Assembly (NCBI GenBank): GCA_045644605.1
Contig: JAZRHB010000001.1
Location: forward strand, 1 to 24,557
Source of the DNA: RGIG4103 sp045644605
GTDB taxonomy: Bacteria; Bacillota; Clostridia; RUG12999
Reading direction: 5' to 3'
Length of the DNA stretch: 24,557 bases
Shown here: one piece after another, positions 8,139 through 16,419 of the stretch
Layout of the letters: each line of letters begins with the position of its first letter
How positions within the stretch are numbered: position 1 is the first letter of the stretch
Translations under genes and position numbers: made by a program
The notes under the pieces: generated by a model
What the model was told of the DNA's origin: nothing
Database searches by the model: none
Seen by the model: the letters and a program-made list of their open reading frames with translations, nothing else

Positions 8139-8151
8139 GCAGTCGTTTTTT
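8139..8151. terminator. Right arm of the terminator split by the IS
   Basis: GCAGTCGTTTTTT is the exact reverse complement of 6793-6805. With its partner arm 1.3 kb away, efficient termination of either flanking transcript here is unlikely. Confidence 0.8.
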
Positions 8152-8165
8152 ATTATTTCATTCCG

Positions 8166-8228
8166 TTTGTCATACAGCGTTTTTGCATAAAGGCGGTCAA
8201 GTGCTTCACCAAAATTAGTGATTTAAGG
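8166..8228. repeat. Dispersed ~63-bp repeat, copy A
   Basis: This block, in the spacer after the amylase gene, aligns to 20034-20096 in the same orientation. By hand I count about 50 matches in 64 columns, with two single-base gaps; AGCGTTTTTGC and AAATTAGTGATTT are identical. The rest of the 8137-8312 spacer shows no gene I can support. Its nature is unknown: an intergenic repeat or decayed coding remnant. Confidence 0.6.
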
Positions 8229-8312
8229 AAACAGACAAAATCCCTTGTAATAAGTGGAGTTACGGATATATTTTTTATAGATTACTGAGAGTTATTGCCG
8301 TTATGTAAGCTT

Positions 8313-10112
8313 TTATTGATAAAGCACGGCATAAATATCATCAGTTGATATTTCTAAAAGAATCTTACCTTTTTGTTCTATTTTATCTCCGAGTGATACA
8401 GCAACATATACCGTTTTGTTTTGATATGTACGAGCATATTGTATAAACCTGTCGCCTGCCTCCTGAAAAACGATATCGCCGCATTTAATGGCTTCGTTTT
8501 CATTTTTAAGATGCGCCAGTTCCTTATAAAACGTTTGCAGAGAAGCATTTGGATTATCCCACCTGTAAAATGCTCTGTTAAGCGGATCTTCAAATCCTTC
8601 CATTCCGATTTCGTCACCATAATAGATGGACGGATTTCCCGGAAGGGTAAATTGCAAAAGTGCCGCCGTTTTAGTCAGTGCTAATGCTCTGTCAAGGTCT
8701 GAACCGGTTAGCCTGAAATTTGCCTTTTCAGTTTTATTCATTCCTTCGCCTTTTCCCGAAAGTGCTGTAATAATACGGGGTGTATCGTGTGTTGAAAGTA
8801 AATTCATCAGGCAATCCAGAACCGGACGAGGATAGTTTTCTACAATAGTCATAATCCGGTCAGCAAAATCTTTTCCTGTGATTTCCCCTTTTACATACCC
8901 TATAATTGCTTCCTTGAAGGGATAATTCATTACGGAATCCAGATTACTGTCAGAAAAATATTTTCTCCGCTTGCTATAGCTTATTTTATTTGATGCATCT
9001 TCCCAGACTTCGCCTAAAAGAAGGGCGTTTGGATTGATTTTTTTAAGTTTTTTATGAAGCGCAGCAATAAATTCATCGGGAAGTTCATCTGCAACATCAA
9101 GACGAAACCCGTCTGCGCCAAGTTTCAGCCAATGGGAGATAACACTATCCTGGGAGTATATAATATAATCCATATAGCTTTCATTCAGTTCATTAATACA
9201 TGGCAAGGTATCGATCCCCCACCAGGAGGTATATTTGTTTGGATAATCTTCAAACTGATACCAATTTCTGTACGGAGAATTCGGATTGCTTACTGCGCCA
9301 TTACCAAAAATGCCTTTTTCATCAAAATAAACACTGTTACTACCTGTGTGTGAAAAAACACCGTCAAGAATGATTTTTATATCAAGCTTGTGCGCTTCTT
9401 GGCACAAGGATACAAAATCCTGCTCTGTACCAAGCAGAGGGTCTATTCTTTTATAATCTGCCGTGTCATATCTATGGTTGGAATACGCCATAAAAATAGG
9501 GTTCAGATAGATGATGCCAATTCCCATATTTTTAAGATACGGAAGCTTCTCTGTAATACCTTTGAGGTTTCCTCCAAAAAAATCACTATTGGTAATGCGC
9601 CCATCTTCACCCGGCAGATACACAGGAATATCGGTTGTGTTCTTATGCAATTGATACGGTTCTAACTTTCCTGCAGGGTCAACCGTCCCGCTTTTTGCAA
9701 ATCGGTCAGGAAAAATTTGATACATAACCCTGCCTTTAAAATCAGCAGGTGTATCATAGTCTTTGTCAAAGCAGGTTAACTGCCACAAATCACCAACAGC
9801 AATGTTGGTATCATCACCTTGTTTAAAGAGGTCAAATGCCTCATTTTGTGTAGTAATTTTAAAATAATAAAAATAAAGGCCATTGGCAAAAAGAGAAAAT
9901 TCAGTGGTGTAGACTTCATAGTCCCCATCTGTTGTTTCCAGTCGGAAGGGTACTGTCATTTCAAACCCCTCTTCATTCCTGATATACAGGCATACGGATA
10001 CAGTCTGGCAGCTAGCAGGAATTTTGATGCGCAATCTGCATACTTCATTTTGCCTGAGGCAGCCGAACGGGGATTTATAGTATTCATTTTTGCTGTTATA
10101 TAAAATTCTCAT
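8313..10112 (-). CDS. Cytoplasmic GH13 neopullulanase / cyclomaltodextrinase-like alpha-glucanohydrolase
   Basis: This 599-residue protein has no signal peptide. An N-terminal beta domain (about 1-110, CBM34-like position) precedes the GH13 barrel, which opens VMYQIFPDRFA. The conserved regions are intact: LDGVFSHTG (region I), GFRLDVADE (nucleophile D339), LLGEVWED (acid/base E368) and LLSTHDTPR (H442, D443). A short C-terminal beta domain follows. Order and length fit neopullulanase, maltogenic amylase or cyclomaltodextrinase. It would cut alpha-1,4 and perhaps alpha-1,6 bonds in short dextrins, complementing glgP and malQ in glycogen breakdown. It is the last gene of the glycogen run, 57 bases behind glgP and behind a hairpin, with only a weak ribosome site (GGTG), so it may be made at a lower level. 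Exact bond specificity is not deducible. Confidence 0.9.
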   Translation of the reverse strand: MRILYNSKNEYYKSPFGCLRQNEVCRLRIKIPASCQTVSVCLYIRNEEGFEMTVPFRLETTDGDYEVYTTEFSLFANGLYFYYFKITTQNEAFDLFKQGDDTNIAVGDLWQLTCFDKDYDTPADFKGRVMYQIFPDRFAKSGTVDPAGKLEPYQLHKNTTDIPVYLPGEDGRITNSDFFGGNLKGITEKLPYLKNMGIGIIYLNPIFMAYSNHRYDTADYKRIDPLLGTEQDFVSLCQEAHKLDIKIILDGVFSHTGSNSVYFDEKGIFGNGAVSNPNSPYRNWYQFEDYPNKYTSWWGIDTLPCINELNESYMDYIIYSQDSVISHWLKLGADGFRLDVADELPDEFIAALHKKLKKINPNALLLGEVWEDASNKISYSKRRKYFSDSNLDSVMNYPFKEAIIGYVKGEITGKDFADRIMTIVENYPRPVLDCLMNLLSTHDTPRIITALSGKGEGMNKTEKANFRLTGSDLDRALALTKTAALLQFTLPGNPSIYYGDEIGMEGFEDPLNRAFYRWDNPNASLQTFYKELAHLKNENEAIKCGDIVFQEAGDRFIQYARTYQNKTVYVAVSLGDKIEQKGKILLEISTDDIYAVLYQ

Positions 10113-10138
10113 TTTTTCACCGTTTGAAAAAATATTCA

Positions 10139-10163
10139 GGCATAAGAGATAATCTCTTATGCC
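10139..10163 (-). terminator. Hairpin between glgP and the amylase gene
   Basis: GGCATAAGAGA and TCTCTTATGCC form an 11-bp perfect stem with a 3-base loop. On the minus strand it is followed by TGAATATTTTTT. This could terminate most glgP transcripts and let a fraction through to the amylase gene. No clear separate promoter for the latter is seen. Confidence 0.65.
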
Positions 10164-10169
10164 AATATT

Positions 10170-12644
10170 TTAGTATTTTATATGCCAGATATTATCAGCA
10201 TATTCTTTAACTGCTCTATCAGAAGAGAAGATACCTGCCTTAGCTATATTTACCAGTGACATACGCGTAAAATCAAGTTTTGATTTATACGCATCCGCCG
10301 CATCTTCCTGAGCACGTACATAATCGGCAAAGTCAGCTAAAATCATATAGCTGTCTGCCACGCCGAAATCGTTTGTTAAAAGCGAACGTGAAATATCGCC
10401 AAACTTAACGCCAAGCTCACCTGATGTAAGCATTTCGATAGCTTTCTTAAGGTCAGGATTGTTATTATAATAATCTGTGGGACGATAACCTCTCTGCCAG
10501 AGAGCTTCCACCTCATCGGCACGAAGACCGAACAGGAACATATTTTCGTCCCCTACCTGTTCGTGAATTTCAACATTGGCACCGTCTAATGTACCGATAG
10601 TAACAGCACCGTTTATCATAAGCTTCATATTACCTGTTCCCGATGCTTCTTTTCCCGCAATTGAAATCTGCTCGGAAAGATCAGCAGCAGGTATGATAAT
10701 TTCGGCAAGAGATACTTTATAATCTTCAATAAATACAACTTTAATCTTATCTCGAACCTGAGGGTCAGAATTGACCATATCAGATATTGCTACAATAAGG
10801 CGGATTATTTGTTTTGCCATAACGTAACCGCTTGAAGCTTTAGCTGCAAAAATAAATGTTCGCGGAACATAATCCCCGTCAGGATTTGCCTTAATTTTAT
10901 TATAAAGATATAAAATATGAAGTGCATTTAACAGCTGACGTTTATACTCATGCAAACGCTTAACCTGAATATCAAACATTGAGTTTGGATCAACCTTAAT
11001 ACCATTTGCTTTTTCAATGTATTCAGCTAATCTCACTTTATTATTATACTTAATTTCAGCAAGACGTGTTAAAACCTTCTCATCGTCTATATAATCAAGA
11101 AGCTTTTCAAGCTCAGTACTGTCATGCTTAAAGCCGTCACCGATTAATTTTTCCAAATATGCGGTAAGTTCCGGATTAGACTGACAAAGCCATCTTCTGT
11201 ATGCTATACCGTTAGTTACATTTGTAAATTTATCGTTATCAATATTATAGTAATCTCTGAATATTCCGTTCTTCAAAATATCGCTATGAAGTTTTGATAC
11301 GCCGTTCACTTTGTGGCATGCTGCCAGACAAAGATTTGCCATTCGTACCTCGCCGTGAGCAATAACTGCCATATAATCAATTTTAGCTACATCGCCGGGA
11401 TATATAATACCCAGTTGTGCCACCAGACGGCGGTTTATCTCACATACTATCTGGTATACACGTGGAAGCTGCTCCCTGAAGAGCTGTTCATTCCAACGCT
11501 CCAGCGCCTCACTCATAACGGTATGGTTGGTATATGTGAGCGTTTCACATGTAATCTTCCAAGCCTCATCCCATCCGTACTCATGGTCGTCAACGAGTAT
11601 TCTCATAAGCTCGGGGACACATAGTGCAGGGTGAGTATCATTAATATGAATGGCTATCTTCTCAGACAAATTGTCCAGTGTTCCATAACGCTTCATATGG
11701 TTATGAATAATACTCTGCAATGATGCCGAAACAAGTAAATACTGCTGTTTTAAGCGCAGAATTTTACCGGCTATATGGTCATCAGCAGGATAGAGGACTT
11801 TTGATATAACTTCTGCCATGGTGTTCTCCTCCAGAGATTTTGCATAGTCGCCTCTGGAGAATGCAGTCATATCAAACCTGTTGGCTGATTTAGCACTCCA
11901 CAATACCAATTTATTAACTGCATCAGTTTCATATCCTGATATATACATATCGTATGGCACCGCAATAACAGAATTATAATTTGTATGAGAAATTTTATAC
12001 TTATCGTTATCATACCAGCCTGTAACATCGCCGCCAAATTTTACTTCAAAGGCTTCGTCCTCTCTGGGGTTAAGCCATACATCACCCATGCTCAGCCAGT
12101 CATCGGGAAATTCCATCTGCCACCCGTCAACTATCTTCTGTTTGAAGATACCAAATTCGTAACGAATAGAAAATCCTGTGCCGGGTAAGCCTACGCTCGT
12201 CATAGAATCAAGATAGCATGATGCAAGTCGACCAAGACCGCCATTACCAAGCCCTGCGTCGGGCTCCATATCATATAAATCATTGATATCAAAACCGCAT
12301 TTTTCAACTGCCTTTGCAAACTCCTCTTCTACACCCAGGTTATAAAGGTTATTGCGTAATGATGTGCCCACTAAAAACTCCATGGACATATAATATACCT
12401 GCTTATCATCATTAGCACGATACTTATCGTGAAATTTCTTTCTCTTTTCTGTGAGCAGGTTGCGTACAACATTGCAAAGAGATTTATACATCTGCTGCTG
12501 AGTAGCTTCTTTAATATCACAGCCAAAGAGCCGTGTGCAGGCATCCGAAAGCATTTTAACGGTATTGCCTGACTTCAGTGTATCTGCTGCCGGGGCCTGT
12601 GCGGCTGTTTTTGTTGGTTTCTTTGTTGGTTTCTTTTCGTTCAT
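10170..12644 (-). CDS. glgP: Glycogen/starch/alpha-glucan phosphorylase
   Basis: The 824-residue GT35 enzyme removes glucose units from non-reducing ends of glycogen as glucose-1-phosphate. Family landmarks are YYMSMEFLVGTSLRNNL near the N-terminus, DAGLGNGGLGRLASCYLDS, HINDTHPAL, VKRLHEYKRQLLN and the PLP signature EASGTGNMK, where K674 should bind pyridoxal phosphate. Length is usual. It begins with a low-complexity Lys/Pro/Thr/Ala tail of about 22 residues (KKPTKKPTK), encoded by a short tandem DNA repeat, which is not part of the fold. CAGGAG precedes the ATG. It sits 12 bases after glgA, so synthesis and breakdown enzymes are cotranscribed; flux is presumably set by metabolites. Confidence 0.96.
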   Translation of the reverse strand: MNEKKPTKKPTKTAAQAPAADTLKSGNTVKMLSDACTRLFGCDIKEATQQQMYKSLCNVVRNLLTEKRKKFHDKYRANDDKQVYYMSMEFLVGTSLRNNLYNLGVEEEFAKAVEKCGFDINDLYDMEPDAGLGNGGLGRLASCYLDSMTSVGLPGTGFSIRYEFGIFKQKIVDGWQMEFPDDWLSMGDVWLNPREDEAFEVKFGGDVTGWYDNDKYKISHTNYNSVIAVPYDMYISGYETDAVNKLVLWSAKSANRFDMTAFSRGDYAKSLEENTMAEVISKVLYPADDHIAGKILRLKQQYLLVSASLQSIIHNHMKRYGTLDNLSEKIAIHINDTHPALCVPELMRILVDDHEYGWDEAWKITCETLTYTNHTVMSEALERWNEQLFREQLPRVYQIVCEINRRLVAQLGIIYPGDVAKIDYMAVIAHGEVRMANLCLAACHKVNGVSKLHSDILKNGIFRDYYNIDNDKFTNVTNGIAYRRWLCQSNPELTAYLEKLIGDGFKHDSTELEKLLDYIDDEKVLTRLAEIKYNNKVRLAEYIEKANGIKVDPNSMFDIQVKRLHEYKRQLLNALHILYLYNKIKANPDGDYVPRTFIFAAKASSGYVMAKQIIRLIVAISDMVNSDPQVRDKIKVVFIEDYKVSLAEIIIPAADLSEQISIAGKEASGTGNMKLMINGAVTIGTLDGANVEIHEQVGDENMFLFGLRADEVEALWQRGYRPTDYYNNNPDLKKAIEMLTSGELGVKFGDISRSLLTNDFGVADSYMILADFADYVRAQEDAADAYKSKLDFTRMSLVNIAKAGIFSSDRAVKEYADNIWHIKY

Positions 12645-12656
12645 TTCTTACTCCTG

Positions 12657-14081
12657 TTACATAATTTCATTATATATCCTCAAATATTCCTGAACTGACG
12701 TTTTCCAGCTACTGTTGTATTTGATAAGATTTTTAACATGCTTGTTCCATTTTGTTTTATCCCCATAGAACTCTATACATCTGTCAACGGCACCCAGCAT
12801 ATCATGGGCATTATAGCCTTTGAATGTAAATCCCCTACCCTCTAATGTTTCAACATTAAGAGGAGGAACAGTATCCCACAGACCGCCTGTTTCGCGTACA
12901 ATCGGCACAGTACCGTAACGCATTGCAATAAGCTGCGACAGTCCGCACGGCTCGCTCTTGGACGGCATCAGGAACATATCGGCACCTGCATACACTTTAT
13001 TAGCCAGCGCAGGATTGAAGGTGATATTGGAAGACATTTTATCACTATGAACATATGCGTTGAAATTAAACATATCTTCATATTTGGAATCGCCTGTGCC
13101 TATAACTACAAACTGTAAATTTCTCTGCATGATTTCGCCCATAACATACTCTACCAAATCCAAACCTTTATGAGATACCAGTCGTGATATCATAGCCACT
13201 ACAGGTACATCAGGATTTACGGGAAGACCCAGCATTTTCTGAAGTTCTTCTTTATTCTTTGCTTTTCCCGAAGGGTCTGAAAACGTGTAGTTTTCAAAAA
13301 TAGTTGTATCCTTTGCCGGATTGTACAGGTCGGTGTTAATGCCGTTTACTATACCCTCCAGCTTATATGCATTTTCGTTTAAAATATCCTGAAGACCGTG
13401 TGCAAAAAAGGCATGACGTATCTCGTGAGCGTATGTTCTTGACACCGTTGTTACTTTATCTGCGCTCACAATGGCACTTTTCATAAAGTTAATGCAATTA
13501 TCATATGTGAGCACGCCTCTATAGTATTCATCTATTCCAATGACATCTTGCATAAACTCGTTTGGCATTTTACCCTGATATTCAATATTATGAATAGTAA
13601 ACACTATTCGTGCATTATCGTAAATACCTGTATACAGTGCCTTTCTCAGCACAGGTATAAGAGCTGTCTGCCAGTCATTGCAGTGGATAATATCGGGGTA
13701 ATAATCAAGCTGACGCATTGCTTCTAAAATAGCCAGAGAAAAATAGGTAAATCTCTCGCCATCGTCATAATGCCCGTATATGGTATCACGATAGAAATAA
13801 TACTCGTTATCTATAAAATAATATTTGAGCTTTTTACTTCTGCTGACAGCTTTAAATATACCTACATGCTCATTACGCCATGCCACCTGTACTGAAAAGC
13901 TCTTGACAAATTCCACTTCAATATCAGGATTATCCTTGATGCTTTTATAGTAAGGTATAAATATACATACCTCAACATCTTTTACTTTAGCAAGTTCTGC
14001 CGGAAGTGCCTGGGCAACATCACCCAGACCGCCGCTTTTTATATATGGTGCTGCTTCGCTTGCGGCAAATAGTATTTTCAT
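12657..14081 (-). CDS. glgA: Glycogen synthase (ADP-glucose, GT5)
   Basis: The 474-residue GT5 protein transfers glucose from ADP-glucose to the growing alpha-1,4 chain. The N-terminal ADP-glucose site KSGGLGDVAQALP (K17) and the C-terminal domain with MPSKSEPCGLSQLIAMRYG (E377 in the family's E-x-G-L motif) and RETGGLWDTV are present. Length is standard for bacterial GlgA. Its ATG overlaps the glgD stop as ATGA (14078-14081), which suggests translational coupling and near-stoichiometric production with the ADP-glucose pyrophosphorylase subunits. AAAGGTG provides the ribosome site. Confidence 0.97.
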   Translation of the reverse strand: MKILFAASEAAPYIKSGGLGDVAQALPAELAKVKDVEVCIFIPYYKSIKDNPDIEVEFVKSFSVQVAWRNEHVGIFKAVSRSKKLKYYFIDNEYYFYRDTIYGHYDDGERFTYFSLAILEAMRQLDYYPDIIHCNDWQTALIPVLRKALYTGIYDNARIVFTIHNIEYQGKMPNEFMQDVIGIDEYYRGVLTYDNCINFMKSAIVSADKVTTVSRTYAHEIRHAFFAHGLQDILNENAYKLEGIVNGINTDLYNPAKDTTIFENYTFSDPSGKAKNKEELQKMLGLPVNPDVPVVAMISRLVSHKGLDLVEYVMGEIMQRNLQFVVIGTGDSKYEDMFNFNAYVHSDKMSSNITFNPALANKVYAGADMFLMPSKSEPCGLSQLIAMRYGTVPIVRETGGLWDTVPPLNVETLEGRGFTFKGYNAHDMLGAVDRCIEFYGDKTKWNKHVKNLIKYNSSWKTSVQEYLRIYNEIM

Positions 14082-15193
14082 ACGGTTTCACCTTTCTTTA
14101 TGATAACAGGGCTATGCTTAGCACCTATAAGGCGCGTGCCTTCTGTTACCGTAACATTTTTATCTATTATTGCATTTTCTATATAGGCGTTCTTGCCGAT
14201 TTTACTACCCTGCATAACAACAGAACCTATAACCTTAGCACCTTCTTCAACCTTAACATCACGGAAAAGCACAGAGTTCTCTAATTCGCCGCCGATCACA
14301 CAACCGTCTGCCACGATACATTCATTAGCAACAGAACCCTCTCCGTAATATGTCGGAATTTCGTCACGCACTTTTGTATAAACAGGTGCACTCGATTTAA
14401 ACAAATTGCCGCGAATTTCTTCATCTGTAAGCAGTATGTTATTTTTAAGATAAGTAGCAATATCGCGGTTTCTCAGTACTGTTTCTTCAAAGGTATATAC
14501 ATTAACAGTGATTTTGTCTTCATTAAAGTACTTTTGTAAAAAGTCCTTCTCAAAATGATAAAATCCTGCAGAAACACATTCTGTTACCACTTTAATCAGT
14601 GCTTCACGTTCCATAATGAACATACCAATGCCCACTAAGGAATTTTCTCCTGCTGCACAGTTTATAGTAATTGATTTGGCACTACCGTCGTCATCCACTT
14701 CAAAAACTGCCGGGTAACTATCTGCGCCGCTGCGGGGTTTAGATGCGATAGCAGTAATATCCCTGCCTGATTTTATGTGATTTGTAAGCACCTCTCGATA
14801 ATCTATATTACAAATAGTAATAGTATCTGAAAGCACAATATATTCCGTATTTTGAGATTTCAAGAAATTGAGTGCTGTATGAAGAGCTTCTAACTTTCCA
14901 TGGTACACATCTGATCTTCCAAACGCAAATGGAGGGATTATATACAATCCGCCGCTTTTGCGATTCAAATCCCATTCCTCACAGGAACCTAAATGATCCA
15001 TGAGAGATTCATAATTGTATTTAGTAATAACACCCACAGAAGTGATGTTGGAATTTACCATATTTGACAGTACGAAGTCTATCTGCCTGTATCTGCCGCC
15101 AAATGGCAATGATGCTACAGTTCTATTGGCTGTAAGATCTCCCAAAGCACCGTCGTAAATATTAGAAAAAATGATACCTGATAATCTTTTCAT
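14078..15193 (-). CDS. glgD: ADP-glucose pyrophosphorylase regulatory-type subunit GlgD
   Basis: The 371-residue GlgC paralogue opens SGIIFSNIYDGALGDLTANR. The glycine-rich GGxGxRL nucleotide loop of true GlgC is replaced, while RTVASLPFGGRYRQIDFVLSN and the C-terminal left-handed beta-helix repeats are kept. That replacement is the usual mark of GlgD, which in Bacillota forms mixed tetramers with GlgC and modulates activity with little or no catalysis of its own. It lies 16 bases downstream of glgC and overlaps glgA. AAGGAG sits in front of the start. The presence of both GlgC and GlgD is one of the better hints that the host is a Bacillota member. Confidence 0.95.
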   Translation of the reverse strand: MKRLSGIIFSNIYDGALGDLTANRTVASLPFGGRYRQIDFVLSNMVNSNITSVGVITKYNYESLMDHLGSCEEWDLNRKSGGLYIIPPFAFGRSDVYHGKLEALHTALNFLKSQNTEYIVLSDTITICNIDYREVLTNHIKSGRDITAIASKPRSGADSYPAVFEVDDDGSAKSITINCAAGENSLVGIGMFIMEREALIKVVTECVSAGFYHFEKDFLQKYFNEDKITVNVYTFEETVLRNRDIATYLKNNILLTDEEIRGNLFKSSAPVYTKVRDEIPTYYGEGSVANECIVADGCVIGGELENSVLFRDVKVEEGAKVIGSVVMQGSKIGKNAYIENAIIDKNVTVTEGTRLIGAKHSPVIIKKGETV

Positions 15194-15209
15194 ATTCAGT
15201 CACTCTCCT

Positions 15210-16394
15210 TTAGACAACTTCGCCCGGTTTTACAACGCTGTTCTTAGCTATCTGCTCGTCTTCACCAACTACGCTGATGCCCCATTCGCTCTCATCATAA
15301 TAAACGGGATCATCACCAACTCTGGCATTCTCGTTTATAACGGCTCCTTCGCCTATAATGGCATATTTTATAACTGCACCTTTTTTAATAACTGCATCAG
15401 GCATGATAACACTATTATAGATTTCCACATTCTCTTCAATGGTGCATCCTGTAGAAATTACTGAATGTTCAATCTTACCCTTAACCGAGCATCCTTCCGC
15501 AACAAATGAATTTTTAATAGAACTGCTTTTTGCTATATAGCTTGAAGGTTTAGCGTAGTTTCTGGCATATGTTTTAAATACTTTGTCTCTAATATTAAAG
15601 GTACCGTCAAGAAGTTCCATGTTAGCTTCCCACAGGCTGTGGATTGTACCTACATCCTTCCAATAATCAGCAAATGTGTAAGCAAAAAGCCTTCTGCCAT
15701 CACGAAGAAGTGCAGGAATTACGTTTTTACCAAAATCATTATCAGATGTTTCGTCTGCTTCGTCCTCAATTAGATATTTGCGCAGTATGTCCCACTTAAA
15801 TATATACACTCCCATTGAAGCGTGGTTACTCTTTGGATTTGCCGGTTTTTCCTCAAACTGATAGATTGAGCCGTCGGGATTAGTATTCATAATACCAAAT
15901 CGACTTGCTTCCTCAATAGGCACATCACGAACTGCAATGGTACATTCAGCATCTTTTTCAATATGATACTTAAGCATCTTTGAATAATCCATCTTATATA
16001 TATGGTCACCGGACAAGATAATTACATGCTTTGGGTTATAACGCTCTACAAACGGGATGTTCTGATATATTGCATTTGCTGTACCTTTGTACCATTCCAT
16101 TTTTTCAGATTGTGCATATGGTGGCAGAATATGTACACCACCAAAGTTTCTGTTAAGTCCCCACGGCTGTCCGTTTCCAATATAATTATTAAGTTCCAGG
16201 GGTTGATATTGGGTTAAGATACCCACGGTATCTATTCCCGAATTCACGCAGTTTGAAAGCGGAAAATCGATAATGCGATATTTTCCGCCAAAGGGTACGG
16301 CTGGTTTAGCTGTTTTGTTCGTCAAAACTAACAATCGGCTTCCCTGTCCTCCTGCAAGTAACATTGCAATACATTCTTTTCTTCTGTCTAACAT
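15210..16394 (-). CDS. glgC: Glucose-1-phosphate adenylyltransferase (catalytic subunit)
   Basis: The 394-residue enzyme makes ADP-glucose from glucose-1-phosphate and ATP, the committed step of glycogen synthesis. The nucleotide loop LLAGGQGSRLLVLTNKTAKP is intact, as are FGGKYRIIDFPLSNCVNSG, the metal-site region LSGDHIYKMDY, and the glucose-1-phosphate-binding lysine region FEEKPANPKSN. The C-terminus carries hexapeptide beta-helix repeats (IKNSFVAEGCSVKG and following). Length is normal. AAGGGGGA precedes the ATG. It is followed directly by glgD. Confidence 0.97.
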   Translation of the reverse strand: MLDRRKECIAMLLAGGQGSRLLVLTNKTAKPAVPFGGKYRIIDFPLSNCVNSGIDTVGILTQYQPLELNNYIGNGQPWGLNRNFGGVHILPPYAQSEKMEWYKGTANAIYQNIPFVERYNPKHVIILSGDHIYKMDYSKMLKYHIEKDAECTIAVRDVPIEEASRFGIMNTNPDGSIYQFEEKPANPKSNHASMGVYIFKWDILRKYLIEDEADETSDNDFGKNVIPALLRDGRRLFAYTFADYWKDVGTIHSLWEANMELLDGTFNIRDKVFKTYARNYAKPSSYIAKSSSIKNSFVAEGCSVKGKIEHSVISTGCTIEENVEIYNSVIMPDAVIKKGAVIKYAIIGEGAVINENARVGDDPVYYDESEWGISVVGEDEQIAKNSVVKPGEVV

Positions 16395-16419
16395 AAGACA
16401 TCCCCCTTTATTTTATATA

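Noticed and set aside
8153..8312. Short minus-strand coding fragments in repeat copy A
   Set aside because: Two frames are partly open, but neither has a start and ribosome site, and the frames are broken differently in copy B. I keep it only as a repeat.
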